From: Kitasatospora sp. NBC_00374
Lineage (GTDB): Bacteria > Actinomycetota > Actinomycetes > Streptomycetales > Streptomycetaceae
Length of the DNA: 64,000 nucleotides
Reading direction: 5' to 3'
Assembly: GCF_041434935.1 (NCBI RefSeq)
Contig: NZ_CP107964.1
Location: 3,038,001-3,102,000, forward strand
Shown here: positions 48,852 through 57,896 of the stretch, piece after piece
How positions within the stretch are numbered: the stretch's first letter is position 1
How the letters are laid out: each line of letters opens with the position of its first letter
Translations under genes and position numbers: made by a program
Notes under the pieces: model-generated
The model's database searches: none
Seen by the model: only the letters and a program-made list of their open reading frames with translations
Told to the model about the DNA's origin: nothing

Positions 48852-51512
48852 CTACAGCCGGGGGTCGACCGGCTCGGACTCCAGCGCCAGCACCGCGAAG
48901 ACCGGCTCGTGCACCCGCCACAGCGGCTCGCCGGCCGCCAACCGGTCCAGTGCCTCCAGGCCCAGGGCGTACTCGCGCAGGGCGAGCGAGCGCTTGTGCC
49001 CCAGGAAGCGCTGGCGCAGCTGGTCCAGGTACTGGGTGTAGTCCGGGCCGTAGATGATCCGCAGGTACTCCCGGCCGCGGACCTTCACCCCGGGCTGGAC
49101 CAGCCGTCCGTCGGCACCGCCGCGGACCAGCGAGGCCAACGGCTTGACCACCATGCCCTCGCCGCCCGCCTCGGTGAGCCGTTCCCACCAGGCGATGCCC
49201 GCGGCGACCGAGGCCTGGTCCGAGGTGTCCACCATCAACCGGCCGGTGCGCTGCAGGATCGGCGCGGCCGGATCGTCGGCGGCCGCCAGCCGGTCGATCC
49301 AGCCGAGGTGCTGGTCGTGCGGGCGCACCGCGAGGTTGGCGCCCTCGGCCGCCAGCAGCTGGAACGGCGCCAGCCGGATGCCGGACAGACCCTCGGTCGG
49401 CCAGCAGTATCGGCGGTAGGCGGCGGTGAACGCCTCGGCGTCCGCCGCGCGCTGCCGCTGCTGGGCCGTCAGCTCGGCGACGTCCAGACCGCGGCCGGCG
49501 GCCCGCTCCAGCGCGGCGAGCACCTGCGGCAGCGCCGCGCCGGCGGCCGCGCCGACCGCCGCGTACTGCCGGCGCAGCAACTCTGCGGCCTTGAGCGACC
49601 AGGGCATCAGCTCGGCGTCGAGCAGCAGCCAGCCGGTGCCGAGCTCCTCGAACAGACCGGCACGCTCGGCGGCGGCGCGGACCCGGTCGAGGACCGCGGC
49701 GGTCAGCTCCTCGTCCCCGAGGAACGCCCGGCCCGTCCTGGTCCAGATCGCGCCGGGTCCGGCCAGGTCGAAGCGCTTCTCGAGTGCCGTGTCGTCCCGG
49801 GCGACCAGCACCACGGCGCGGGAGCCCATGTGCTTCTCCTCGCAGACCACGTGCTGTACGCCGTCGTGCGCGTAGGCGTGGAAGGCCTCCTCGGGGTGTT
49901 CCAGGTAGCCGTCCCGGCGCGAGGTCGCGCAGGGTGCCATGGTCGGCGGGAGGTAGCTGAGCAGCCGCGGGTCCAGCGCGAAGCGGCTCATCACCTCCAG
50001 CGCCGCCGCCGCGTTCTCCTCCCGGATCGAGACCCGGCCGTGGTGGGTGGTCTCGACGATCCGGCGGCCCGCCACGTCGGCGAGGTCCAGCGGACGGCCC
50101 TCGCGGGAGCCCGGCGCATCGGTGTGCATCGGACGGACGGGGGCGTACCACTCCTGCTCGGCGGGCACGCTGACCAGTTCGCGCTCGGGGTAGCGCAGCG
50201 CGGTGAGGCTGCCGCCGAAGACGCAGCCGGTGTCCAGGCAGATGGTGTTGTTGACGAAGCTCGCGGTCGGGACCGGCGTGTGCCCGTAGACCACCAGCGC
50301 CTTGCCCCGGTACTCCTCCGCCCACGGGTAGCGGACCGGCAGGCCGTACTCGTCGGTCTCGCCGGTGGTGTCGCCGTACAGCGCGTGCGAGCGGACCCGG
50401 CCGGAGTTGCGGCCGTGGTACTTCTCCGGCAGACCGGCGTGGCAGACCACCAGGTCGCCGCCGTCGAGGAGGTAGTGGCTGACCAGGTCCCGCATGAAGG
50501 CGCGGACCTGGACGCGGAACTCCTCCGGCTCGGCGGCGAGCTGGTCCAGCGACTCCTGCAGGCCGTGCGAGACGGTGACCTTGCGGCCGGCCATCTGCCG
50601 GCCGAGCTTGTTCTCGTGGTTGCCGGGCACACAGATCGCGTGCCCGGCGGCGACCATGCCCATCACCAGACGCAGCACACCCGGCGTGTCCGGGCCGCGG
50701 TCGACCAGGTCGCCGACGAAGACCGCGGTACGGCCCTCGGGGTGCGCGGCGTCGACCGGGCGGCCCAGCTCGTCCCGGGTGAGCGTGTAACCGAGTCGGG
50801 TGAGCAGGGTCTCCAGCTCGGAGCGGCAGCCGTGGATGTCACCGACGATGTCGAACGGGCCGGTGAGGTGGCGCAGGTCGTTGAAGCGCTTCTCGGGCAC
50901 GATCTCGGCGCCCTGCACCTCGGCCTCGCCGCGCAGGATGTGCACCTTGCGGAAGCCCTCGCGCTCCAGGCCCTTGAGCGAACGGCGCAGCTCGCGCTGC
51001 TGACGCGGGATGACGTGCGCCGGCAGCTGGCGGTCCGGCCGGTGCCGGTTGCGCTCGGCGCAGACGCCCGGCGGGATGTCCAGCACGATGGCGATCGGCA
51101 GCACGTCGTGCTCGCGGGCGAGCGCGACGAGCTGCTTGCGCGCCTCCGGCTGGACGTTGGTCGCGTCGACGACGGTGAGCCGGCCGGCGGCGAGGCGCTT
51201 GCCGACGATGTAGTGGAGCACCGCGAAGGCGTCGGCGGAGGCCGACTGGTCGTTCTCGTCGTCGGCCACCAGCCCGCGGCAGAAGTCGGACGAGACGACC
51301 TGGGTCGGGCGGAAGTGCTTGCGGGCGAAGCTGGACTTGCCCGCGCCGGTGGTGCCGATCAGCACCACCAGGGAGACGTCGGTGACGGGCAGCCGGCGGA
51401 CGGGCTGCGCGGCCTCGACCGAGTCGGCCGGCTCGGTCGGCTCGGCCGGCTCGGCGACGGGCCGCGGGAGGGGCTGCGCGGCCTCGGCGGGCTGTGGTGC
51501 GTCGGTGGTCAT
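48852..51512 (-). CDS. pnkp: Polynucleotide kinase-phosphatase-ligase Pnkp (RNA repair)
   Basis: 886 residues in three enzyme modules: a 5' kinase with P-loop GTTGAGKS (53-60); a calcineurin-like phosphatase with GDIHG (224-228), GDLVDRG (267-273) and GNHEN (297-301), which removes 2',3'-cyclic phosphates; and a C-terminal ligase/adenylyltransferase with nucleotidyl Lys560 in EEKHMGSR and EGMVVKP (785-791). It heals and seals cleaved RNA. ATG 51512 overlaps the hen1 stop by 4 bp (ATGA), so the pair is translationally coupled; Pnkp ligase is active only in complex with Hen1 (family knowledge). A 40-residue Pro/Glu/Ala N-terminal extension precedes the kinase. Confidence 0.95.
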   Translation of the reverse strand: MTTDAPQPAEAAQPLPRPVAEPAEPTEPADSVEAAQPVRRLPVTDVSLVVLIGTTGAGKSSFARKHFRPTQVVSSDFCRGLVADDENDQSASADAFAVLHYIVGKRLAAGRLTVVDATNVQPEARKQLVALAREHDVLPIAIVLDIPPGVCAERNRHRPDRQLPAHVIPRQQRELRRSLKGLEREGFRKVHILRGEAEVQGAEIVPEKRFNDLRHLTGPFDIVGDIHGCRSELETLLTRLGYTLTRDELGRPVDAAHPEGRTAVFVGDLVDRGPDTPGVLRLVMGMVAAGHAICVPGNHENKLGRQMAGRKVTVSHGLQESLDQLAAEPEEFRVQVRAFMRDLVSHYLLDGGDLVVCHAGLPEKYHGRNSGRVRSHALYGDTTGETDEYGLPVRYPWAEEYRGKALVVYGHTPVPTASFVNNTICLDTGCVFGGSLTALRYPERELVSVPAEQEWYAPVRPMHTDAPGSREGRPLDLADVAGRRIVETTHHGRVSIREENAAAALEVMSRFALDPRLLSYLPPTMAPCATSRRDGYLEHPEEAFHAYAHDGVQHVVCEEKHMGSRAVVLVARDDTALEKRFDLAGPGAIWTRTGRAFLGDEELTAAVLDRVRAAAERAGLFEELGTGWLLLDAELMPWSLKAAELLRRQYAAVGAAAGAALPQVLAALERAAGRGLDVAELTAQQRQRAADAEAFTAAYRRYCWPTEGLSGIRLAPFQLLAAEGANLAVRPHDQHLGWIDRLAAADDPAAPILQRTGRLMVDTSDQASVAAGIAWWERLTEAGGEGMVVKPLASLVRGGADGRLVQPGVKVRGREYLRIIYGPDYTQYLDQLRQRFLGHKRSLALREYALGLEALDRLAAGEPLWRVHEPVFAVLALESEPVDPRL

Positions 51513-53215
51513 CGGGTCGCGCTCCCTTCCTGAGAAGCGTCCTGAGCGGTGGCGGTCTGTGCGGTGGCGGTCTGTGCGGTCGCGGTCTGTGCGGTGGTGC
51601 TCTGTGCGGTCTCTGCGGTGGTGCCCTGTGCAGTGCTGGTCGGGCCCGGGGTGCCGATGCGGAAGAGGGCGAGCTGGGTCGGCGCACCGACCTCGTCGTC
51701 CGACGGGCCGACCGGGCGGACGGTGACGGTGTAGCCGTACTTCCGGGCCACCTCGTCGGCCCAGGCGGCGAACTCCGCGCGGGTCCACTCGAAGCGGTGG
51801 TCCGCGTGCCGGACGTGGCCGGCCGGGAGGCTCTCCCAGCGGACGTTGTACTCGACGTTGGGGGTGGTGACGACGACGGCGGCCGGACGGGCCGCACCGA
51901 ACACCGCGTACTCCAGGGCGGGCAGCCGGGGCAGGTCGAGGTGCTCGATGACCTCGGAGAGCACGGCCGCGTCGTAGCCCTTGAGCCGGGCGTCGGTGTA
52001 CGTCAGGGCACCCTGGACCAGCTTGACCCGGGCCGCCTGACGTTCGGTCATCCGGTCCAACCGCAGCTTACGGGCGGCGGCGGCGAGCGCGCGGGAGGAC
52101 ACGTCCACCCCGAGCACCTCGGTGAAGCGGGCGTCCTTCAGCAGCGCGCCGACCAGCTCGCCCTGACCGCAGCCGAGGTCGAGCACCCGGGCGGCACCCG
52201 TCTCGTGCAGCGCGGCGACGATCGCCTCGCGGCGCCGGACGGCGAGGGGGACGGGCTTGTCCTGCTGCTCGTCCTCCTGCTTCTGGTCCTCGTTCTGGGC
52301 CTGGGCCTGGGCCTGCTGGGCGTCGTCCTGGTCCTGCGGAAGGTCGTCGACTGCGTTGTCCACCTCCTCGGCCTCCTGGTCCTCGGCCTCGGCCAGCCGG
52401 GCCAGGGCGAGCCGCTCCAGCGCGAGGCGGGTGAGCGACCAGCGGCGAGCCAGGTACCGGCGGGTGATCAGCCCCAGCTCGGGGTGGTCACCCAGCCAGC
52501 CCTCGCCGGCGGCGAGCAGCTTGTCGACCTCGTCCGGCGCCACCCAGTAGTGCTTGCTTCCGTCCATGACCGGGAGCAGCACGTACAGCTGCTGAAGCGC
52601 GTCGGACAGGCGCAGGGTGCCGGAGAGCTCGACCCGGACGTATCGGGACGCGCCCCACTCGGGGAAGGTCTCGTCGAGCGGGATCTCCGCCACCTCGGTC
52701 TGCCAGCCGAGCGGTTCGAACAGCCGGGCCACCATCGCCGCGCCGCCGCCACCCGCGCCGTTGCCACCCGCGCCGCTGTCTGCCGCGCCGGTGGCGCCCG
52801 TGCCGAAGCCGTTTGCCGGGACTGCGGGAAGCGAGATCCGCAGCGGCAGCGGCTGGTCGGCGAGACCGGGCCGCTGCTCGCAGACGCCCTTCATCGCGGA
52901 CCGGAACACCGTCCGCAGCGCCACCGCGAGCAGCGAGGACGCGGCGTAGGGCCGGTCGTTGACGTACTGGGCGAGTGCGAGGTCGGGGGAGCCGCCGCGC
53001 CCCTTGCCCCGGCCCTGGCGGACCAGGGCGACCGGGTCGACGTCGAGCAGCAGCACAGCCGTGCACGCCGCCTCGGTCGCTTCCGGGTAGAGGACGTGGG
53101 CCACGCCGTGGGAAGTCGAGAACCGCTGCACCTTGTCGGGGTGCTTGTGGAGCAGAAATCCCAGGTCAGTGGCAGACCGCTGGGCCGTGCCTGTGGTGGA
53201 GATCGAGATGAACAC
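51509..53215 (-). CDS. hen1: Hen1 RNA 3'-terminal 2'-O-methyltransferase
   Basis: 568 residues. The N-terminal domain (about 1-250) activates the Pnkp ligase. An acidic Gln/Asp/Glu linker ([18 protein letters not shown], about 285-320) leads to a C-terminal SAM methyltransferase: [11 protein letters not shown] (about 339-349) and Hen1 metal-binding SEVIEHLDL (about 420-428) and RHADHRFEW (about 468-476). It methylates the 2'-OH at the break so that repaired RNA resists recleavage. Peculiarities: a glycine-rich insert near residue 150 and a C-terminal TAQTA pentapeptide repeat. GTG start. Confidence 0.95.
   Translation of the reverse strand: MFISISTTGTAQRSATDLGFLLHKHPDKVQRFSTSHGVAHVLYPEATEAACTAVLLLDVDPVALVRQGRGKGRGGSPDLALAQYVNDRPYAASSLLAVALRTVFRSAMKGVCEQRPGLADQPLPLRISLPAVPANGFGTGATGAADSGAGGNGAGGGGAAMVARLFEPLGWQTEVAEIPLDETFPEWGASRYVRVELSGTLRLSDALQQLYVLLPVMDGSKHYWVAPDEVDKLLAAGEGWLGDHPELGLITRRYLARRWSLTRLALERLALARLAEAEDQEAEEVDNAVDDLPQDQDDAQQAQAQAQNEDQKQEDEQQDKPVPLAVRRREAIVAALHETGAARVLDLGCGQGELVGALLKDARFTEVLGVDVSSRALAAAARKLRLDRMTERQAARVKLVQGALTYTDARLKGYDAAVLSEVIEHLDLPRLPALEYAVFGAARPAAVVVTTPNVEYNVRWESLPAGHVRHADHRFEWTRAEFAAWADEVARKYGYTVTVRPVGPSDDEVGAPTQLALFRIGTPGPTSTAQGTTAETAQSTTAQTATAQTATAQTATAQDASQEGSATR
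51546..51605. repeat. 15-bp tandem repeat in the hen1 3' end
   Basis: Four near-identical 15-bp units (GCGGTGGCGGTCTGT type on the plus strand; the third and fourth carry one and a few changes) encode TAQTA-type repeats in the Hen1 tail. Further degenerate copies follow. Likely length-variable by slippage. Confidence 0.85.
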
Positions 53216-53336
53216 CTGTCCGAGTATCGCGGAGCGCCGGGTCGGCGGTCACCGGGTTTTGGCGTGCGCGGCCCTCTCATGGCCCGGCACGCCGTCCGCA
53301 CGGTGGGCGTGTTCGGCAACCGGGACCGGGATTGGC

Positions 53337-53342
53337 TAACGT
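53337..53342 (+). promoter_or_regulatory. Probable -10 box of dapD (leaderless transcript)
   Basis: TAACGT sits 8 bp before GTG 53350, and no ribosome site precedes that codon. The expected transcript start then falls on or next to the GTG, indicating leaderless translation, common in actinomycetes. Confidence 0.4.
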
Positions 53343-53349
53343 GCACGGT

Positions 53350-54339
53350 GTGACTGCTGAAACCTCCTCCCTCGCACGCGGCGCCGTCGCCGCCGGTCTG
53401 GCCACCCTCGCCGCGGACGGCACCATCCTCGACACCTGGTACCCCGCGCCGGAGCTGGCCGACCAGCCCGGCCCCGCCGGCACCGTACGGCTGACCGCCG
53501 AGCAGGCGGAGGCCGCGCTCGGCCCGGGCGCCTCCGAGGCCCTGCGCAGCGACGCGCGCCGGGGCGTCGAGGTCGTCGCGGTGCGCACCACGATCGCCTC
53601 GCTGGACGAGAAGCCGCTCGACGCGCACGACGCCTACCTCCGGCTCCACCTGCTCAGCCACCGGCTCGTCAAGCCGCACGGCCAGAACCTGGACGGCATC
53701 TTCGGCCTGCTGGCCAACGTCGCCTGGACCAGCATCGGCCCGGTGCCGGTGGACCTCGTCGAGCAGGCCCGGCTCGCCGTCCGCGCGCAGGGCGGCCAGC
53801 TCGCCGTGTACGGCATCGACAAGTTCCCGCGGATGACGGACTACGTCGCTCCGGGCGGTGTCCGGATCGCCCACGCCGACCGGGTGCGCCTCGGTGCCCA
53901 CCTGGCCGAGGGCACCACCGTGATGCACGAGGGCTTCGTCAACTTCAACGCCGGCACCCTCGGTACCTCGATGGTGGAGGGCCGGATCAGCGCCGGTGTC
54001 GTGGTCGGCGACCACAGCGACATCGGCGGCGGCGCCTCGATCATGGGCACGCTCTCGGGCGGCGGCAAGCAGGTCGTCTCGGTGGGCGAGCGCTGCCTGC
54101 TCGGCGCCAACGCCGGCATCGGGATCTCGCTGGGCAGCGACTGCGTGGTCGAGGCCGGCCTGTACGTCACCGCCGGCACCCGGGTGACCACCCCGGACGG
54201 CAAGATCGCCAAGGCGGTCGAGCTGTCCGGCCAGGACAACCTGCTGTTCCGCCGGAACTCGCAGAGCGGCGCGGTCGAGGTCATCGCCCGGTCCGGCTCC
54301 TGGGGCGGGCTGAACGCCGAGCTGCACGCGCACAACTGA
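53350..54339 (+). CDS. dapD: Tetrahydrodipicolinate N-succinyltransferase
   Basis: 329 residues from GTG 53350. A lysine/diaminopimelate enzyme that transfers succinyl from succinyl-CoA. The C-terminal left-handed beta-helix shows hexapeptide repeats ([36 protein letters not shown]). The N-terminal part is of the actinobacterial DapD type. Alternatives GTG 53341 and TTG 53332 would add 3-6 residues. Divergent from hen1; supplies diaminopimelate to the wall machinery encoded elsewhere in the window. Confidence 0.94.
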   Translation: MTAETSSLARGAVAAGLATLAADGTILDTWYPAPELADQPGPAGTVRLTAEQAEAALGPGASEALRSDARRGVEVVAVRTTIASLDEKPLDAHDAYLRLHLLSHRLVKPHGQNLDGIFGLLANVAWTSIGPVPVDLVEQARLAVRAQGGQLAVYGIDKFPRMTDYVAPGGVRIAHADRVRLGAHLAEGTTVMHEGFVNFNAGTLGTSMVEGRISAGVVVGDHSDIGGGASIMGTLSGGGKQVVSVGERCLLGANAGIGISLGSDCVVEAGLYVTAGTRVTTPDGKIAKAVELSGQDNLLFRRNSQSGAVEVIARSGSWGGLNAELHAHN

Positions 54340-54357
54340 TCTCCTCTCGTTCTTCAC

Positions 54358-54408
54358 CGCCGGGCCTCCGGCGCCTGCGTCCCCGACCCAGGCGCCGGAG
54401 GCCCGGCG
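54358..54408 (+). terminator. Terminator after dapD
   Basis: A perfect 20-bp inverted repeat CGCCGGGCCTCCGGCGCCTG / CAGGCGCCGGAGGCCCGGCG with an 11-nt loop, 18 bp past the stop. Confidence 0.85.
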
Positions 54409-54435
54409 CGTTCCTCCCGCGGCGCCCCGGACAGC

Positions 54436-54458
54436 GGGGGCGGGGGCGGGGGCGGGGG
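54436..54458 (+). other. G-quadruplex-forming GGGGGC tract
   Basis: Four runs of GGGGG separated by single C residues. Short loops make an intramolecular G-quadruplex likely. It lies in the 313-bp gap after the dapD terminator, about 195 bp before the small ORF at 54653; no other feature is seen in the gap. Confidence 0.6.
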
Positions 54459-54618
54459 CGGCCGTGCCGAGGCCGGCTCACTAGCCGAGCCGGGCGGCGG
54501 CCCGCAAACCCGGATCACCCCTGGGACTGACAGCGGACGAGGGTTGGACCTCAACGGGTGGTCCCCGGTGACCGGTCGCGATCGGGGCTCGTTGGACCGG
54601 CGGCCGACATCCGTCGCC

Positions 54619-55647
54619 TCACACCGCACTACCGAGCTGGAGGGGCCCCCTCATGTCCGAGCCCTGGTCCGAGGCGCCCACCGCGCCGCCGACACCCGCT
54701 GCCCCGGCCGTACCCGCCGTACCCGCGGCGCCGCAGAGCCTGCTGGAGCAGATGCAGGAGCTGCTCGCATCCATCAGCACCGATCTGGCCGGGCTCGACG
54801 CCGACCTGCAGTCCTCCGGGGCGCGGGCGGCCATGGCGGCCCGAACCACCGAAGGCTCGACCGGGACCGCCGACTCCGGCCGGTAGCCGCCGACGCCGGG
54901 CGGCCCCAGCGGGACGACCAGTATCGGCAGCGCCCGTCCCGCCCGCCGGTCGCCGCCCGGGCCGGACACAGCACCGCCGCCCGGCCGCCCGGCCGCCCCC
55001 TGCGCGCACCGCGCCCACTCGGCCCGCTGCGCACTGACGCCGCGCTGATCGCGCTCGGGCCCGGACTCCTCGGGGACCGCATCGACGCCGTCCCAGGCGT
55101 CCTCCGGGCCGCCGGAGTCCGGGTCGGTCTCGTCCGGCCCCGTCGGCGGCGGGGCTCCCGCCTCGCGGCGGACCGTCCTCAGCAGCTCCGCCAGCAGGTC
55201 CTTGCATTCGGCCCCGGCATCGACGCCGTCGATGCAGCGCCAGTAGACGCTCTCGGCCTCGGCCCCACAGGCGAGCACCACCAGCGTCTCCGCCACCTCG
55301 TGCAGCAGGCTGCCGAGACCCAGCAGCACGGGCTCCAACTCGCCGAGCTCACCCAGCCGATCGGCCCGGCCGCCGCCGGACCAGTCGGCTGGCCAGTCGT
55401 CGGAGCCGTCGACGGCCCGATCCGGGTCGATCTCCGGCTGTGGCTCGACGCAGCTCGCCGCGTGGCCGCCGGCATCGCAGAGGAGCTGGCCGAGCGCGGC
55501 CACCTCGCCGGCCTCGCGCTCGGCGATCCGCGCCCCCACGGCCTCGGTCAGCAGACCGGCCTGCCATGCCTCCAGCAGTGCGTCCGGAACCGTCCTCGCC
55601 TCGGCCAGGGCGTGCCGGGCGGTCTTGATCAGTCGCAGCGCGTCCAT
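54619..55647 (-). CDS. DUF6099-like protein with a dubious C-terminal half
   Basis: 342 residues from ATG 55647 (AAGGGAG upstream). The N-terminal about 165 residues look like a real actinobacterial protein: MDALRLIKTARHALAEA, EAWQAGLLTEAVGARIAEREAGEVAALGQLLCDAGGHA and a cysteine-containing helical segment. I recall this as DUF6099. The C-terminal half changes to low-complexity Gly/Arg/Ser/Cys and lies antisense to a plausible plus-strand ORF (54653-54886), so the frame may run past its proper end. Function unknown. Confidence 0.6.
   Translation of the reverse strand: MDALRLIKTARHALAEARTVPDALLEAWQAGLLTEAVGARIAEREAGEVAALGQLLCDAGGHAASCVEPQPEIDPDRAVDGSDDWPADWSGGGRADRLGELGELEPVLLGLGSLLHEVAETLVVLACGAEAESVYWRCIDGVDAGAECKDLLAELLRTVRREAGAPPPTGPDETDPDSGGPEDAWDGVDAVPEESGPERDQRGVSAQRAEWARCAQGAAGRPGGGAVSGPGGDRRAGRALPILVVPLGPPGVGGYRPESAVPVEPSVVRAAMAARAPEDCRSASSPARSVLMDASSSCICSSRLCGAAGTAGTAGAAGVGGAVGASDQGSDMRGPLQLGSAV
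54653..54886 (+). CDS. Possible small coiled-coil protein, overlaps the DUF6099-like gene antisense
   Basis: 77 residues with a GGAGGGG ribosome site 11 nt before the ATG. A Pro/Ala-rich start leads to an amphipathic helix QSLLEQMQELLASISTDLAG and a Ser/Thr-rich tail. The composition looks more protein-like than the opposite frame at the same place. No family recognised. Confidence 0.45.
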   Translation: MSEPWSEAPTAPPTPAAPAVPAVPAAPQSLLEQMQELLASISTDLAGLDADLQSSGARAAMAARTTEGSTGTADSGR

Positions 55648-55822
55648 GCCCGCCGCTCCCTTCGCTCGCGTCGGACCGCCGCCATGGGGGCGGCGGATCA
55701 CGACGCAAGCCTGCGGTCCGCACGGGCGTCCGGCAGGACCCCTTCCGTTTCCTGTGGACAACTGCGGCCTGTGGACAACTCATGTCACCCACACGAGTGA
55801 AGGAGTCGGATCCGTCAGCTGA

Positions 55823-56299
55823 TCAACCGTCCGTGACCTCCGGATCGTGCGCCTCACGAACCTCTCGAACCTCATGGACGTCAGCTGCACCACCCACACC
55901 ACGAGCAGTGCCCGCACCGGAAGCGTCACCGCTGCCACCCTGCGCACCCGGGACCGGAAAGCGCAGCTCGTTCCGCTCGATCTTCGCCGCCAGAGCGGTC
56001 AACGGATCCACACCCACTGCCGCACAGAACTGGAGGAGGTAGGCCAGCACGTCCGCCACCTCGTCCTCCACCCGATGGGCCGCCTCGGGCTCCGCCATCA
56101 CGGACGCCGCCTGCTCGGGGGTCAGCCACTGGAAGATCTCCAGCAGCTCCCCGGCCTCCACGCTCAGCGCGGCGGCCAGGTTCTTCGGGGTGTGGAAGGG
56201 CTGCCAGCTGCGGGCTGCCGCGAAGGCGGTCAGCCTCTGCTGCAGATCCGTCAGGGAGTGCGGTGCGCCGCCCGGCTCGGGCGTCTGTCGATCGGTCAC
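55823..56299 (-). CDS. MazG-like nucleotide pyrophosphohydrolase
   Basis: 158 residues from GTG 56299. All-alpha NTP-PPase signature: SVEAGELLEIFQWLT then EDEVADVLAYLLQF, i.e. the metal-binding E-xx-E ... E-xx-D pattern. WQPFHTPKNLAAAL is typical of the RS21-C6/MazG-like group that hydrolyses (modified) dNTPs. The C-terminal 45 residues are Gly/Glu-rich. No ribosome site is evident; a leaderless start is possible. Confidence 0.87.
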   Translation of the reverse strand: MTDRQTPEPGGAPHSLTDLQQRLTAFAAARSWQPFHTPKNLAAALSVEAGELLEIFQWLTPEQAASVMAEPEAAHRVEDEVADVLAYLLQFCAAVGVDPLTALAAKIERNELRFPVPGAQGGSGDASGAGTARGVGGAADVHEVREVREAHDPEVTDG

Positions 56300-56410
56300 C
56301 CGCCCAGGTCTACCGCAAACCGCCACTCCCCCGGGGCCTGACCTCCCGTCCCTCGTGCCCGCCTGCCCCGGCAAGAGCCCGCACACCAGGCCGCCACCGG
56401 TCCGGCGCCG

Positions 56411-56493
56411 CACCGGCCCGGCACGACCATCCGCACCGGCGCCCCCACCGGCCCGGCACGACCATCCGCACCGGCACGACCACCCGCACCGGC
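56411..56493. repeat. 35-bp-period direct repeat between mazG-like and ATPase genes
   Basis: A 30-nt unit (56411-56440) recurs identically at 56446-56475, and a shortened variant follows to 56493. Each holds CGGCACGACCATCCGCACC. The repeats end 2 bp before the ATPase stop codon. Confidence 0.8.
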
Positions 56494-56494
56494 G

Positions 56495-57757
56495 CTACCG
56501 TGGGTCCGGCCCGCCCTGCGGCGGTACCCGCAGGGGCTCCGGCCGCAGCAGCACGCTGTGCCCGGTCGCCGGGTCCCGTCGGCACTCCACCAGCTCGACC
56601 CCGCCCACCTCGCGGGCCGCCGTCGGGTCCTGCAGGGCGCCCAGCAGCCGGATGTCCTCCTTGGCGCAGACCTCCCGGGCCAGCCGCAGCAGCGAGGCCG
56701 TCTGCTCGACCCCCAGCCCGGCGCCGAGGTCCTCCGCCAGGACCGTCAGCTGACGGTGCGCCGGGGGCACCTCCGCCGCCGGGTCGACGTCCAGCACCCC
56801 CGCCCCGGTGAGGAGTACCGCCGCGAACGCGAGCAGCCGCAGCATGCCGTCCGAGGCCTGGTCGGCCCCGGTCCGGCCGAGGACGCCCTCGTCGAAGACG
56901 GCCAGCAGCCGCTGCTGCGACTCGCTGCCCCGGAGCGCGACGTCCAGGCCGAGCAGCGGGTGCGGGGCGGCCGCCTGGACGGCCTTGAGCAGGCGGCCGT
57001 AGCGCCGGGTACAGTCCTGCTTGAGCCGGGCCAGTACGGCGGAGATGTTGGCGGCGCTGCCGAGCAGCCGGGCCTGCGGATCGGGCCTGGCCCAGCCCCG
57101 CATGGCGGCCGGTACGGGGTGCAGCTGGAAGACCTCCCGCAGCGCTGTCAGCAGGTGTTCGGCGGCGGTCACCACCTTCTGCTCCCCGGGTGAGGAGCCG
57201 GCCACCCGGAGCGGGATCTGAGCGGTGATCAGGCTGGTGCTAGGGAAGGGCGCCCGGATGTCGCCCTGCCGGGTGTCGTTGTGCCAGGTGACGTTGATCC
57301 GGCCGTGCGCCACATCCTGCTCGCCGGTCTCGACCAGGGTCTCCCCGGCCAGCGTCACCCACTCCCGGGCGATCCGGACCGGCCCGTCGGTGCGCACCAC
57401 GACCTCCAGTCGGATCGGCCCGGCGACGGAACGGACGGTGCAGCCCAGGATGATCGCGTTCCGTCCGTGCGGGACGCAGCCGAGCATCCCGCCGCGGACG
57501 GGCGCGGCCAGCGGGCCGGTCAGCGCGCCGTTGCCGTCCAGGGAGGCCCGGATCTCCTCTCCGATGGCGAGCCGGGAGAGCACCGCCAGTGCGTCCAGGG
57601 CGTTGGACTTTCCGACCCCGGAGGGCCCGTGCAGCACGGTCAGTGCGGAGAGCGGCAGGGTGGCCCGGCGGTAGGACTTGAAGGAGGTGAGCCGGAGCTC
57701 CTCGACGGTCGGACGGAGGGTCTGACGGGGTGCGCACCGGACGGCTTCGCTGGTCAC
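56495..57757 (-). CDS. AAA-family ATPase (RecF/SMC-like head)
   Basis: 420 residues from GTG 57757. ABC/SMC-type ATPase core: LTSFKSYRRATLPLSALTVLHGPSGVGKSNALDAL (Walker A GPSGVGKS at about 50) and a late segment with SDGMLRLLAFAAVLL and a degenerate Walker B. This is the OLD/RecF-like single-polypeptide type often annotated as an AAA ATPase in Streptomyces. No nuclease partner gene is adjacent, and no TOPRIM domain is seen. Role unknown. Confidence 0.82.
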   Translation of the reverse strand: MTSEAVRCAPRQTLRPTVEELRLTSFKSYRRATLPLSALTVLHGPSGVGKSNALDALAVLSRLAIGEEIRASLDGNGALTGPLAAPVRGGMLGCVPHGRNAIILGCTVRSVAGPIRLEVVVRTDGPVRIAREWVTLAGETLVETGEQDVAHGRINVTWHNDTRQGDIRAPFPSTSLITAQIPLRVAGSSPGEQKVVTAAEHLLTALREVFQLHPVPAAMRGWARPDPQARLLGSAANISAVLARLKQDCTRRYGRLLKAVQAAAPHPLLGLDVALRGSESQQRLLAVFDEGVLGRTGADQASDGMLRLLAFAAVLLTGAGVLDVDPAAEVPPAHRQLTVLAEDLGAGLGVEQTASLLRLAREVCAKEDIRLLGALQDPTAAREVGGVELVECRRDPATGHSVLLRPEPLRVPPQGGPDPR

Positions 57758-57896
57758 TCCGAGGACCCTAGCCCCCGCCTGATCAGCAGAAACGTGCCTC
57801 CGGTGGCCATTCACCCCAACGAGTAAGCCGACCCGGCAGCAGGCCGGCCCGGCAACAGGTCGGTCCGTCGACAGGCCGGATCAGCAGAAGGTCGGC

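Noticed and set aside
56411..56493. CRISPR array
   Set aside because: Two and a half units with 5-bp spacers and no cas genes; it is a short tandem repeat.
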